Shown here in pieces: positions 10,687 to 19,396 of a stretch of 64,000 bases of DNA (positions are counted from its first letter, which is position 1; each line of letters starts with the position of its first letter). This stretch comes from Cyclobacteriaceae bacterium (GTDB lineage: Bacteria; Bacteroidota; Bacteroidia; Cytophagales; Cyclobacteriaceae). Location of the stretch: positions 1,247,501 through 1,311,500 of the forward strand of contig JAIBBC010000001.1 of NCBI GenBank assembly GCA_019694875.1. The letters run 5' to 3'. Below the pieces are notes generated by a model. It made no database searches and was not told the DNA's origin. It worked only from the letters and a program-made list of their open reading frames with translations. A program made the translations under genes and the position numbers.

Positions 10687-11937
10687 CTATAATCTTGCTG
10701 TAACGATTGATTTATCGAGAAACCCCTTCACATCGTAAACAACTGTTTTTTCGTTCCGAATCTTATTCCAATCGAGTGTTTTGAAGTCGTCATGACTAAC
10801 AGCAAGTACAATGGCATTATACTTTTTATCAAGCTTGGTCACCAGCTTGAGCTTGTATTCGTGTTCAACTTCGCTGGCATCCGCTTGCGGGTCATACACA
10901 TCAACCAGTGTGCCGTAGCTTTGCAGTTCGTGAATAACATCAACGACTTTGCTGTTGCGGATGTCAGGACAATTCTCTTTAAAAGTAATGCCCAACACCA
11001 GAATGTTTGCTTTCGATATTGGCTGATCGTGCTGCGCCATCAGTTTAATCACACGGCTGGCGATGTGCGCACCCATGTTATCGTTAATTCGCCTTCCGGC
11101 AATGATCACTTCCGGACGATAGCCTACGCTCTCGGCTTTGTGAGTCAGGTAATAAGGATCAACCCCGATGCAATGTCCACCCACCAGACCCGGTTTGAAG
11201 GGAAGAAAGTTCCACTTTGTGCCGGCAGCTTCGAGCACCTGCTGGGTATCAATGTTCATTCGATCGAAAATCAGGGCAAGCTCGTTGACAAATGCTATGT
11301 TGATATCGCGTTGGGCGTTTTCAATCACTTTTGCAGCTTCCGCAACTTTTATGGATGAAGCTTTGTGTGTGCCTGCGGTCACAATCTTTCTATAGAGTGC
11401 ATCGACCTTGTCAGCAACTTCGGGCGTACTGCCGCTGGTGATTTTTTTAATAGTGGTTACGCGATGCAGTTTGTCGCCCGGATTAATCCGCTCGGGCGAG
11501 TAGCCACAGAAAAAGTCAACATTAAATTTCAGACCGCTTATTTTTTCGAGGATCGGAACACAATCTTCTTCTGTGCAGCCCGGATATACAGTCGATTCGT
11601 AGATTACAATATCGCCCTTTTTAAGAACGCTGCCCACGGTTTTAGAAGCGCTGAGAATTGGTGTGAGGTCTGGCTTTTTATATTCGTCAACCGGAGTGGG
11701 AACGGTAACGATGTAATAATTGGCAGCCTTCAAATCGTTCAGACTTGACGAGTAACTAAGTTTTTTTGCCGCAGCAAGGTCAGACGCTTCAACCTCGCGC
11801 GTGCGATCAAAACCTTTTTTTAATTCTTCAATTCGTTCTGTGTTTATATCGAACCCGATAACATCAATGACTTTACCGAATTCAACCGCCAACGGCAGGC
11901 CGACATATCCTAAACCAATAATTCCTATCTTTTCCAT
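10687..11937 (-). CDS. UDP-HexNAc 6-dehydrogenase (TviB/WbpO/WbpA family)
   Basis: A 416-residue nucleotide-sugar dehydrogenase that oxidises C6 of a UDP-sugar to the acid in two steps with NAD. The Rossmann motif GLGYVGLP is at 8-15, the catalytic cysteine is Cys256 in GGHCIGVDPYYL, and the VYESTVYPGCTEE segment fits the TviB/WbpO branch, whose members use UDP-GlcNAc or UDP-GalNAc rather than UDP-glucose. With wbpB, wbpE and wbpD downstream, UDP-GlcNAc is the likelier substrate, but this is inferred from context. It lies 5 bases behind the epimerase gene and 2 before galE. Confidence 0.92.
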   Translation of the reverse strand: MEKIGIIGLGYVGLPLAVEFGKVIDVIGFDINTERIEELKKGFDRTREVEASDLAAAKKLSYSSSLNDLKAANYYIVTVPTPVDEYKKPDLTPILSASKTVGSVLKKGDIVIYESTVYPGCTEEDCVPILEKISGLKFNVDFFCGYSPERINPGDKLHRVTTIKKITSGSTPEVADKVDALYRKIVTAGTHKASSIKVAEAAKVIENAQRDINIAFVNELALIFDRMNIDTQQVLEAAGTKWNFLPFKPGLVGGHCIGVDPYYLTHKAESVGYRPEVIIAGRRINDNMGAHIASRVIKLMAQHDQPISKANILVLGITFKENCPDIRNSKVVDVIHELQSYGTLVDVYDPQADASEVEHEYKLKLVTKLDKKYNAIVLAVSHDDFKTLDWNKIRNEKTVVYDVKGFLDKSIVTARL

Positions 11938-11942
11938 TAAGC

Positions 11943-12962
11943 CTACTTCTTGTAATACTCTTTGTACCAGCTTATAAAATTACCAATGCCTGTTTCAATC
12001 GATGTGGAAGGCTTAAAGCCAACAGCTTCGGTAAGCGCATCTACATCGGCATATGTTTCCGGAACATCTCCTTCCTGAATCGGCAACAGATTTTTTACCG
12101 CCTTTTTTCCAATTTTATCTTCGATCACTTCGATGAAGTGCATTAACTCCACCGGGCTGTTATTGCCTATGTTGTATAGCCGGTACGGAGCAAAGCTGGA
12201 TGCAGCATCCGGTGTGGCACCATTCCATGATTTGTCGCCCGTCGGTATAGTTGGAATTAAGCGAACAATGCCTTCAACAATATCATCCACGTATGTGAAG
12301 TCGCGCTTCATCTTTCCGTGATTGTAAACATCGATCGGTTTGCCCTCGAGGATTGCCTTTGTAAAAATGAATAACGCCATATCGGGTCGGCCATATGGCC
12401 CATACACGGTGAAAAAGCGCAAACCCGTTGTCGGCAGATTGAACAGGGCCGAATACGTGTGAGCCATCAGTTCATTTGATTTTTTCGTGGCGGCATACAG
12501 CGAGATCGGGTGATCGACATTGTGATGCACCGAGAATGGCATTGTTTTATTTGCTCCATACACTGAGCTTGATGAAGCATAAATCAAATGTTCCACTTTA
12601 TTATGCCGGCAGGCTTCAAGAATGTTCAGAAATCCGTGCAGGTTGCTTTCGAGGTAGGCGTATGGATTGGTAAGTGAATATCGAACCCCGGCCTGGGCAG
12701 CGAGGTTGACAACGTACTTAAACGTTGATTTTTCGAACAGGCTGTCGATCGCTTTTTTATCAGTGATATCGAGCTTATGAAAAGTGAATCCTTCCGTGCT
12801 TTTCAGAATGTTCAACCGGGCTTCCTTCAGGCTTACCTCATAGTAATCGTTCAGATTATCGATTCCCGTAACTGCGTATCCGAGACTGCAAAGTTTCCGG
12901 GAAAGGTGGAACCCGATAAAGCCGGCTGCACCGGTAATTAAAATTGAGTGCTTTTCAGCCAT
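11943..12962 (-). CDS. NAD-dependent epimerase, UDP-glucuronate 4-epimerase type
   Basis: A 339-residue extended short-chain dehydrogenase. GAAGFIG at residues 11-17 binds NAD, SSSSVYG holds the catalytic Ser and LYAATKK the Tyr/Lys pair. The segments GIDNLNDYY near the N-terminus and [14 protein letters not shown] in the middle are typical of UDP-glucuronate 4-epimerases (LspL/Cap1J), which make UDP-galacturonate. As the dehydrogenase downstream probably acts on an N-acetyl sugar, this enzyme might instead epimerise the HexNAc acid. It is the first gene of the minus-strand series; a candidate -7 element lies 22 bases upstream. Confidence 0.9.
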   Translation of the reverse strand: MAEKHSILITGAAGFIGFHLSRKLCSLGYAVTGIDNLNDYYEVSLKEARLNILKSTEGFTFHKLDITDKKAIDSLFEKSTFKYVVNLAAQAGVRYSLTNPYAYLESNLHGFLNILEACRHNKVEHLIYASSSSVYGANKTMPFSVHHNVDHPISLYAATKKSNELMAHTYSALFNLPTTGLRFFTVYGPYGRPDMALFIFTKAILEGKPIDVYNHGKMKRDFTYVDDIVEGIVRLIPTIPTGDKSWNGATPDAASSFAPYRLYNIGNNSPVELMHFIEVIEDKIGKKAVKNLLPIQEGDVPETYADVDALTEAVGFKPSTSIETGIGNFISWYKEYYKK

Positions 12963-12983
12963 TTGTCAGTAATAAAAGGACAG

Positions 12984-12991
12984 CAAAACTA
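12984..12991 (-). promoter_or_regulatory. Candidate Bacteroidota -7 element for the sugar operon
   Basis: On the minus strand this reads TAGTTTTG, a full match to the TAnnTTTG -7 consensus of the Bacteroidota primary sigma factor. It sits 22 bases before the ATG at 12962. No good TTTG -33 element is seen at the usual distance, so this is a weak call from one motif. Confidence 0.35.
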
Positions 12992-13006
12992 ATAAATTTG
13001 ACCTGC

Positions 13007-13026
13007 ATTTAAGGATTTCGGGATTT
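13007..13026 (+). repeat. Dispersed short repeat, copy 1
   Basis: ATTTAAGGATTTCGGGATTT matches the reverse complement of 45761-45780 at 19 of 20 positions. Both copies are intergenic and sit just upstream of a gene start (ccmB here). This looks like a member of a genome-wide family of small intergenic repeats, which is inferred from two copies only. Confidence 0.55.
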
Positions 13027-13065
13027 GCACGATAATTTGCCGCCTTACAGGCTACATGGTTCCAA

Positions 13066-13725
13066 ATGAGTGTTTTTGAACTGATCAGGAAGGATTTTTT
13101 GCTTGAGCTCAGGCGCAAGTCGGTAATTGCCGGTCTTGGCTTATACCTGTTTAGTCTGATTTTCATCTGCTACCTCACGTTTAATCTTCGTGTTAACAGC
13201 ATTAATGCGATGACGTGGTCGGCTTTGTTCTGGCTGGTGATTTTGTTTTCGGTTGTGAACAGTGTTGCCAAAAGTTTCATTGGCGAGCGCAAGGGTGTAC
13301 TGATCTATTACTATACAATAGCCAGTCCGCAGCAAATCATACTTTCAAAAATCATCTACAACTCATTGTTGTGTCTGCTGATTTCGGTTAGCGGTTATGT
13401 TTTGTTCTCCATCTTCATTGTCAATCCTGTCCAGGATCATCTTGTGTTTTTTGCAGCGCTGGTGCTGGGCTCGGTGGGGTTGTCAACTTCGCTGAGCATC
13501 ATTTCCGGCATTGCATCTAAAGGAAACAACAGCAACGTGCTGATGGCCGTATTGAGCTTTCCTGTTGTGGTATCTATTCTATTAATGACCATACGCGTAA
13601 CAAAAAATGCCGTTGACGGTATAGAACGTGCGGCAAGTACCGATGAAATTCTTAATCTGCTCGCAATAAATTGTATCGCTGCTGCCCTCGGGTACATACT
13701 CTTCCCGTATATTTGGCGCAGCTAA
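13066..13725 (+). CDS. ccmB: Heme exporter protein CcmB
   Basis: A 219-residue membrane protein with six predicted hydrophobic helices, the permease partner of the CcmA ATPase in cytochrome c maturation system I, which drives release of heme-loaded CcmE. The start MSVFELIRKDFLLELRRKS and the following SLIFICYLTF match CcmB N-termini, and the E-R-K-G-V segment near residue 70 lies between helices 2 and 3 as in the family. It leads a plus-strand row ccmB-C-D-E-F. No ccmA lies next to it. Confidence 0.9.
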   Translation: MSVFELIRKDFLLELRRKSVIAGLGLYLFSLIFICYLTFNLRVNSINAMTWSALFWLVILFSVVNSVAKSFIGERKGVLIYYYTIASPQQIILSKIIYNSLLCLLISVSGYVLFSIFIVNPVQDHLVFFAALVLGSVGLSTSLSIISGIASKGNNSNVLMAVLSFPVVVSILLMTIRVTKNAVDGIERAASTDEILNLLAINCIAAALGYILFPYIWRS

Positions 13726-13736
13726 ACGAAACGGTT

Positions 13737-14402
13737 TTGAAAAAGCTCTGGTGGAAAATTCTGGCAATCGTTCTCCTCGTGTATGTACACATCGGGGGAT
13801 TGTTATTTGCTGTTCCGCGATTGCGAATCCATGAAACCATTCGGTCGCTTTATTTTCATGTGCCGATGTGGTTCGGGATGACATTCATGTTCCTGATCTC
13901 ATTTGTTTATGCCGTTCGGTATTTAAGAACATCCTCCAAAGAAGATGATATCCGCTCGGTTGAGTTTGCCAACGTAGGTCTTGCGTTCGGAACGTTGGGA
14001 ATGCTGACGGGAATGGTTTGGGCTCACTATGCATGGGGATTGTTCTGGCATGGCGATCCGAAGCAGGTTGGCGCTGCGATTGCGTTGCTGGTTTACCTCG
14101 CATACTTCGTGTTAAGAGCATCGTTCGAGAATCAGGAACAACGCGCACGGCTGAGTGCGGTTTACAACATCTTTGCTTTTGCCTCACTGATTCCACTGAT
14201 TTTTATCATTCCAAGGCTCTACAGCAGCATGCACCCCGGTGATGACGGAAATCCTGCTTTCAACGCTTATGATCTGGATGGCCGCATGCGCCTTGTATTC
14301 TATCCGGCAGTAATCGGGTGGTTTTTTATGGGCCTTTGGATCACATCTTTGAGGATACGATACCGGAACATCAACGAAAAAATTTCAGAAACTGAACTAT
14401 GA
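13737..14402 (+). CDS. ccmC: Heme handling protein CcmC
   Basis: A 221-residue membrane protein of the CcmC/CcsA heme-handling family, which loads heme onto periplasmic CcmE. Six hydrophobic segments are seen. The periplasmic tryptophan-rich loop is the segment WAHYAWGLFWHGDPKQVG, and conserved His residues occur in SLYFHVPMWFG and near HYAWG. I chose the TTG at 13737, giving a start LKKLWWKILAIVLL that matches the family; the ATG at 13671 would read 55 bases inside ccmB and add 22 residues unlike CcmC. It overlaps ccmD by four bases (ATGA at 14399). Confidence 0.88.
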   Translation: MKKLWWKILAIVLLVYVHIGGLLFAVPRLRIHETIRSLYFHVPMWFGMTFMFLISFVYAVRYLRTSSKEDDIRSVEFANVGLAFGTLGMLTGMVWAHYAWGLFWHGDPKQVGAAIALLVYLAYFVLRASFENQEQRARLSAVYNIFAFASLIPLIFIIPRLYSSMHPGDDGNPAFNAYDLDGRMRLVFYPAVIGWFFMGLWITSLRIRYRNINEKISETEL

Positions 14403-14611
14403 AAAAACTTGTTTACCTCGTGTTATTGGTGCTTTCGGGCACTGCGGTTCAGGCTCAGGATTTTGAAATGGCCGATGTGATGCGGTCGAACGGCCAGATT
14501 TACGTTGTTGTGGCCATTATCCTGATTGTGTTATGCGGATTATTTGCATTCTTGTTTATGCTGGAGCGCAAAATCAGACGCATCGAAAACAAGCTCGACA
14601 ACAAAAAATAA
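14399..14611 (+). CDS. ccmD: CcmD-like small membrane protein
   Basis: A 70-residue protein with an N-terminal signal-like segment (residues 1-20, ending in AQA-type sequence) and one strong transmembrane helix (about 35-56), followed by a charged cytoplasmic tail (ERKIRRIENKLDNKK). Its position between ccmC and ccmE and the ATGA overlap with ccmC support a CcmD role, which in system I holds CcmE to the CcmABC complex. CcmD proteins are too short and variable for sequence alone to prove it. Confidence 0.75.
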   Translation: MKKLVYLVLLVLSGTAVQAQDFEMADVMRSNGQIYVVVAIILIVLCGLFAFLFMLERKIRRIENKLDNKK

Positions 14612-14669
14612 CCCCGCCAGCTCCTGTTAATAAGCTGTTAAAAAACCTGTGAATTAGCGGGTTATCGCG

Positions 14670-14677
14670 TAATTTTG
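14670..14677 (+). promoter_or_regulatory. Candidate -7 element before ccmE
   Basis: TAATTTTG fully matches the TAnnTTTG consensus and lies 23 bases before the ccmE ATG in the 89-base gap after ccmD, the widest gap in the ccm row. It may give ccmEF their own promoter. No convincing -33 element was seen. Confidence 0.35.
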
Positions 14678-14700
14678 CCCCGTATTTTGAGCGCGGATTT

Positions 14701-15111
14701 ATGAAGAAAAGCCACATTTTTATCATTATCGTGATTGCAGCAGCCATAGGTGTAATTATCAGCACCGCAGGTGATGCAAGCAGCTACGTGACGTTTGACG
14801 AGGCGCACAAAATGGCGGCTGACGGAAAGTCGCAAAGCATCCATGTTGTTGGCGAATTGAAAAAGGACGGGCAAGGCCATGTAGTGGGCATCATACCGGG
14901 AGCCGATCAGGTTTCTTTTTCCTTTATCATGATCGATGACAATAAAACAGAACAGGTGGTAATTTACAATGAGCCTATGCCCCAGGATTTCATGAGGTCT
15001 GAAAAAGTGGTGGTTATCGGTGGGTACTCAGGCGATACGTTTGTAGCCAACAAGATATTATTAAAATGTCCTTCTAAATACCAGGATCAGAAACTCAACG
15101 CAGGTATTTAA
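14701..15111 (+). CDS. ccmE: Heme chaperone CcmE, cysteine variant
   Basis: A 136-residue periplasmic heme chaperone held by an N-terminal helix (residues 5-22), with the OB-fold domain after it (about 45-125). In the E. coli type, heme is bound covalently by a His in an HxxxY motif. Here the matching place reads Cys123-Pro-Ser-Lys-Tyr127, so it is a CxxxY-type CcmE as described for Desulfovibrio and archaea. The C-terminal tail is short. It takes heme from CcmC and passes it to CcmF, whose gene begins 9 bases downstream. Confidence 0.92.
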   Translation: MKKSHIFIIIVIAAAIGVIISTAGDASSYVTFDEAHKMAADGKSQSIHVVGELKKDGQGHVVGIIPGADQVSFSFIMIDDNKTEQVVIYNEPMPQDFMRSEKVVVIGGYSGDTFVANKILLKCPSKYQDQKLNAGI

Positions 15112-15120
15112 AATTCTTTA

Positions 15121-17655
15121 ATGCACTATTTCATAGGCCACCTGGGCCACCTGTTTGTTATCATTTCGTTTGTGGCGGCAATTGCCACCGCGTTCTCGTA
15201 TTTCAAAGCGACAAACACATCCGATCTTTCGCTGAAAAGTCAATGGCTGATCAATGGCCGCGTTGGTTTTTACATTCACGCAACCGCGGTATTGGGTATT
15301 TGCGTTACGCTCTTCGCGATTATATCCAATCACTATTTCGAATATCACTACGCATACTCACACTCCGATAAAAAACTTCCCACCTATTATCTGATCTCTA
15401 CATTCTGGAACGGGCAGGAAGGCAGTTTCTTGTTGTGGATGTTCTGGCATGCCATCATTGGCATTGTGCTGATTTATGTAAACAAGTTCTGGGAAGCACC
15501 GGTGATGACCGTGTTCGCACTCGTGCAGGCATTCCTGGCTTCGATGATTTTAGGCGTTGTTATTCCCGGAATCGAATTTAAAATCGGCAGTTCGCCATTT
15601 ATTTTGCTTCGCGATGCATTGCCTGATCCAATCTTTAAAATTCAACCTGACTTTATTCCGGAAGACGGCACAGGCTTAAATCCGCTGTTGCAGAATTACT
15701 GGATGGTGATTCATCCGCCAACCTTGTTTTTGGGTTTTGCTTTAACGCTCGTTCCGTTCTCCTTTTGCATTGCCGGTCTGTGGATCAAAAAATACAGCGA
15801 ATGGATTCGCCCTGCTTTACCGTGGTCGTTGGTAGCCGGAGCAATTTTGGGGCTCGGCATTTTAATGGGCGGTTACTGGGCATATGAAACATTGAATTTT
15901 GGAGGCTACTGGAACTGGGATCCGGTTGAAAATGCAGTATACGTACCGTGGCTGGTGCTCATTGCGTCTATTCACACCATGATTACATACCGCAACAGCG
16001 GTACTGCATTAAAGGCATCGATGATTCTTGTCATCATGGTGTTTGTGTTGATTTTATACTCTACGTTCCTCACGCGAAGCGGAGTGCTGGGTGATGCATC
16101 GGTGCATTCATTTACAGATCTTGGCCTTTCCGGGCAATTGCTGATTTACTTGTTCTTCTTTGTACTGATCGCGATTGTATTCACTACAATACGCTGGAAA
16201 CAAATTCCGATAACCGAAAAAGAAACGGCTGTTTGGTCGCGTGAATTCTGGATTTTTATTGGTGCTACGGTGTTGTGCCTGATGGGTTTCCAGGTTTTGA
16301 TCCCGACCTCCATCCCGGTTTGGAACCGGTTCATTGAAGCTTTTGGCGGAAGTTCAAATCTCGCTCCTCCGGCTGATCAGCTGACGTATTATTCCAAATT
16401 TCAATTGTGGTTTGCGCTGGCTGTAGGCTTGTTATCAGGCGTTGGCCAGTTTTTCTGGTGGAAGAAAATGGACCGCAAGGTACTGCTCAACGAATTGTTT
16501 GTTCCCATCATTGCTTCGCTGCTGGTTTCTGTAGTGATCATCAACGTAGCCAAAACCTACAACATCGGTTATTCGCTGCTGTTGTTTGCCGGATTATTCA
16601 CATTCTTTTCAAACCTTAAAATTCTTTATTCGGTCCTCCGTACCAGTCCGTCACTTTCGGGTGGCGCGGTTGCACACATCGGTATCGGGTTGATGCTGAT
16701 CGGAATCATGTTCTCTTCCGGGTATTCAAGAGTGGTGTCGCTGAACAACACCGGGATGTTAATCTCCAAACAACTGAGCGAAGAGTTTAATCGCGAAAAC
16801 CTGTTGTTGTTCGTAAACGAGCCGCGCACCATGGCGGGTTATGACATCGAGTATGCCGGGGAACGGGTAGAGCCCAGGAACAAAAAGGGTTACGTTGACA
16901 AAAACGACATTGAGACCACTCCCGATAAACACATGGTGATCGCGAGGCGCGACATCTATATCGATGGTGAGAAAATATTTATCAAAGGTGAAAAGTTTGA
17001 GATTTTCGGTGAGAATACATTTTACGAAATTCTGTTCAGTCAGGGTGGCAAGCACCGGTTTACGCTTCGTCCCCGCTTGCAGGTAAATGAGCAAATGGGA
17101 ACGGTTGCTTCCCCCGACATCAGTCATGCGATAGGCCTTGATCTGTATGCGCACGTTTCTGCTCCGATGACCGAGGAGGCACGTGAAGACTGGAAGGAGC
17201 GCGAGGAAGTCCGCGTAAAGCGTGCAAAGGAATTTTATGTTAACGACTACGTTGCGGTCGTGGAGAAACTTACGCGGTTGTATCAAATCGGAGACGAAAA
17301 GATTGATTCAACTTTTGTGGCGATTCAGGCAAGCATTAAAGTGCAAGGCGAACGCAAAGATTACTACTTTCAGCCAATTCTGATTTTAGGGACCAATTCG
17401 CGGGGAGGAATTGTACCTGATGAGATTGGTGACTTGGGATTGAAGATTTCATTAATGAATGTCCACCCGGAATCTGATGGACTGACACTTGGCATTCAAA
17501 CACGTCAAAAAAACTGGGTTGTTATCAAGGCGATGGAAAAACCTTTTGTGAACGTGCTATGGATCGGAACTCTTATTCTGATGGCCGGCTTTGGAATTGC
17601 GCTTACACGAAGATTCAGAGAGTTCTCAAAAATGAAAGCAAAAGGACAGGAATAA
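15121..17655 (+). CDS. ccmF: Cytochrome c heme lyase subunit CcmF
   Basis: An 844-residue inner-membrane protein with about 14 or 15 hydrophobic segments and a large periplasmic domain near residues 545-815. CcmF attaches heme from CcmE to apocytochrome c. The tryptophan-rich loop GGYWNWDPVENAVYVPWL is at about 260-277, and conserved His residues stand in VIHPPTLFLG and SVHSFTDLG. Length is above the proteobacterial 650 because of an enlarged C-terminal domain, which is common in Bacteroidota. It is the last gene of the ccm row; the CcmG and CcmH partners are not nearby, though a secreted thioredoxin is encoded at 18851. Confidence 0.95.
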   Translation: MHYFIGHLGHLFVIISFVAAIATAFSYFKATNTSDLSLKSQWLINGRVGFYIHATAVLGICVTLFAIISNHYFEYHYAYSHSDKKLPTYYLISTFWNGQEGSFLLWMFWHAIIGIVLIYVNKFWEAPVMTVFALVQAFLASMILGVVIPGIEFKIGSSPFILLRDALPDPIFKIQPDFIPEDGTGLNPLLQNYWMVIHPPTLFLGFALTLVPFSFCIAGLWIKKYSEWIRPALPWSLVAGAILGLGILMGGYWAYETLNFGGYWNWDPVENAVYVPWLVLIASIHTMITYRNSGTALKASMILVIMVFVLILYSTFLTRSGVLGDASVHSFTDLGLSGQLLIYLFFFVLIAIVFTTIRWKQIPITEKETAVWSREFWIFIGATVLCLMGFQVLIPTSIPVWNRFIEAFGGSSNLAPPADQLTYYSKFQLWFALAVGLLSGVGQFFWWKKMDRKVLLNELFVPIIASLLVSVVIINVAKTYNIGYSLLLFAGLFTFFSNLKILYSVLRTSPSLSGGAVAHIGIGLMLIGIMFSSGYSRVVSLNNTGMLISKQLSEEFNRENLLLFVNEPRTMAGYDIEYAGERVEPRNKKGYVDKNDIETTPDKHMVIARRDIYIDGEKIFIKGEKFEIFGENTFYEILFSQGGKHRFTLRPRLQVNEQMGTVASPDISHAIGLDLYAHVSAPMTEEAREDWKEREEVRVKRAKEFYVNDYVAVVEKLTRLYQIGDEKIDSTFVAIQASIKVQGERKDYYFQPILILGTNSRGGIVPDEIGDLGLKISLMNVHPESDGLTLGIQTRQKNWVVIKAMEKPFVNVLWIGTLILMAGFGIALTRRFREFSKMKAKGQE

Positions 17656-17677
17656 TCCCATCCTTTCAATCTCTTCA

Positions 17678-18214
17678 TTATCCGGTAACAACGTTCGAAT
17701 TTGCTTTTCTTTTCAGGATCAACGCGCTGATCAGCGAAACAATCATCGCGATCGGAAATACTTCCACGAATGTTGAAATGATCACAAACAGTGGATTTTT
17801 ATACATTTCCTTAAAGTTGGCCATGCTCTTCGCGGTTTCCGCCAGCTCTGCCTCCGTTGCTCCGCCCGTTTTGGTTTTATACATCACATGCGAAACATAA
17901 TAATCAATATAATCGGGGATGAATACGTAATAATCCACCAGCCAAACCAACACGTACAGTGTTGACGCAATGAGTGACATAAAGAATCCGGCTTTCAGAG
18001 CTTGTCCGAAGGTGATTTGTCCACCCAGATAATGATTGCGATAATTTCTTATTCCGACAAAAATCAGCGAGAAGATTACCAGCATGGCTGTATAGCCGAG
18101 GAAATCATTCGTTTCAAATTCCGGGTTGGCGCAGCAAACCCAAGCCATGTAGTTGGCGATTGCGGAAATAAGTGTACCTGCAATCAGGCCGAAAATCCAA
18201 ATATTTTTTTTCAT
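17678..18214 (-). CDS. DUF4199 membrane protein
   Basis: A 178-residue protein with four hydrophobic helices (about 5-25, 38-56, 72-95, 140-165). The pattern of helix 2 followed by RNYRNHYLGGQITFGQALKAGF is the hallmark of the DUF4199 family, widespread in Bacteroidota and often beside cell-envelope sugar genes. Function is unknown. It lies convergent to ccmF with a 22-base gap. Confidence 0.85.
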   Translation of the reverse strand: MKKNIWIFGLIAGTLISAIANYMAWVCCANPEFETNDFLGYTAMLVIFSLIFVGIRNYRNHYLGGQITFGQALKAGFFMSLIASTLYVLVWLVDYYVFIPDYIDYYVSHVMYKTKTGGATEAELAETAKSMANFKEMYKNPLFVIISTFVEVFPIAMIVSLISALILKRKANSNVVTG

Positions 18215-18318
18215 GTGTCTTTTGTGTTATGGCTCAAAAGTGGCGCGTGACCGTAAATTTTCGCTCAACCAAAAGGTTGATTCGGGTTTCCCCCAGCGGA
18301 TTAATACTTCCGGTCGAG

Positions 18319-18792
18319 TCAGGGAATAAGCCCGAGTTGCTTGCCCTTACTGATCGCCAGGGTTCTTCGCGTCACGTCCAGTTTGCTGAAAAGGTTATTT
18401 GCGTGAGTTTTAATGGTGCTTACCGAAAGGAAAAGTTTGTCGGCCATTTCCTGGTTGCTTAGTCCTTCGGCCATCAGCTGCAGTACTTCAAGCTCGCGCT
18501 TGCTGATCTGAAGTTTATTCAGTTCGTGTTCGTTCAAAACAAAGTTCTCACGTGAGATGTAAACCGGTTGTTCGATCACTACCGTTTTTACTTTTGGTTT
18601 TGTGAGTTTGAGCGCCAGCCAGATGCCGAGCCCGGTAAAGATGATGGCAATAGCGCCCGCATAGATTTCAAAAGCATGATCAATGATTACCAGGCGCAGC
18701 TTTAACCAGTTGAGCACAAAAAGCAGAATGCAAAGCGAAAAGCTGTACCAAAAAATGTGCGTTTTCCTGTTGAATATTCTTTCTGCCTTCAT
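18319..18792 (-). CDS. Membrane-anchored LuxR-type transcription regulator
   Basis: A 157-residue protein with two hydrophobic helices (about 11-28 and 36-56), a linker, and a C-terminal LuxR/GerE helix-turn-helix (about 94-155, with SKRELEVLQLMAEGLSNQEMA and STIKTHANNLFSKL). There is no receiver or ligand domain, so any signal would come through the membrane segment. The ATG at 18792 is preferred because longer in-frame starts run into the divergent thioredoxin gene. The 58 bases between the two starts must hold both promoters. Confidence 0.82.
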   Translation of the reverse strand: MKAERIFNRKTHIFWYSFSLCILLFVLNWLKLRLVIIDHAFEIYAGAIAIIFTGLGIWLALKLTKPKVKTVVIEQPVYISRENFVLNEHELNKLQISKRELEVLQLMAEGLSNQEMADKLFLSVSTIKTHANNLFSKLDVTRRTLAISKGKQLGLIP

Positions 18793-18850
18793 TTGCCGGC
18801 CGATTACGGCATAAATATAATTTGTATCTTCAGATTTAAATCCAAAACCC

Positions 18851-19396
18851 ATGAAACGATACTTTTCAGTCTTTTTAATGATTAGCTGCTCGTTGGTTGT
18901 GTTTGCGCAAACGCCTGAATCGGCCGATAAAGTAATGTCGGATGCGTATGCCTTGGCCAAAAAAGAGAACAAGAAAGTTTTTGTGATGTTTCATGCATCG
19001 TGGTGCGGCTGGTGTCATAAAATGGATGCGTCTATGAATGATGCATCGGTAAAGAAATTTTTTGACGACAATTTTGTCATCCGGCATTTAGTAGTGATGG
19101 AATCGGAAGGAAAGAAAAACCTGGAAAATCCGGGTGCTGCCGACATGATGGCGAAATATCATGGCGATAAATCGGGTATCCCATATTGGCTGGTGTTTGA
19201 TACAAACGGTGTATTGCTTGCCGACTCGAAAATGCGACCGGAAGGCGGTGGCCCCGAAACGGGCGATAACATTGGATGCCCTGCTACAGAAAAAGAGGTC
19301 GCTTATTTTGCAGAAATTCTTAAGAAGACAACTTCACTGAAGGCGGCTGAACTTGATTTGATTACGAAGCGGTTCCGGCAGAATGAGGCGCATTAA
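18851..19396 (+). CDS. Secreted thioredoxin-fold protein
   Basis: A 181-residue protein with a cleavable signal peptide (residues 1-20, ending VVFAQ) and a thioredoxin fold with WCGWCHKM (Cys52, Cys55). The HASWCGWCHKMD context is that of DUF255/thioredoxin_7-like periplasmic reductases. A role in reducing apocytochrome c cysteines is possible because ccmBCDEF lie just upstream, but several other envelope thiol functions would also fit. It overlaps the convergent ABC ATPase gene by four bases. Confidence 0.85.
   Translation: MKRYFSVFLMISCSLVVFAQTPESADKVMSDAYALAKKENKKVFVMFHASWCGWCHKMDASMNDASVKKFFDDNFVIRHLVVMESEGKKNLENPGAADMMAKYHGDKSGIPYWLVFDTNGVLLADSKMRPEGGGPETGDNIGCPATEKEVAYFAEILKKTTSLKAAELDLITKRFRQNEAH

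Noticed and set aside
10792-11358. 188-codon plus-strand frame
   Set aside because: It is antisense to the nucleotide-sugar dehydrogenase, whose motifs and codon use are clear on the other strand.
13671-13736. Upstream ATG for ccmC
   Set aside because: It would overlap ccmB by 55 bases and give 22 residues unlike CcmC; the TTG at 13737 gives the family's normal start.
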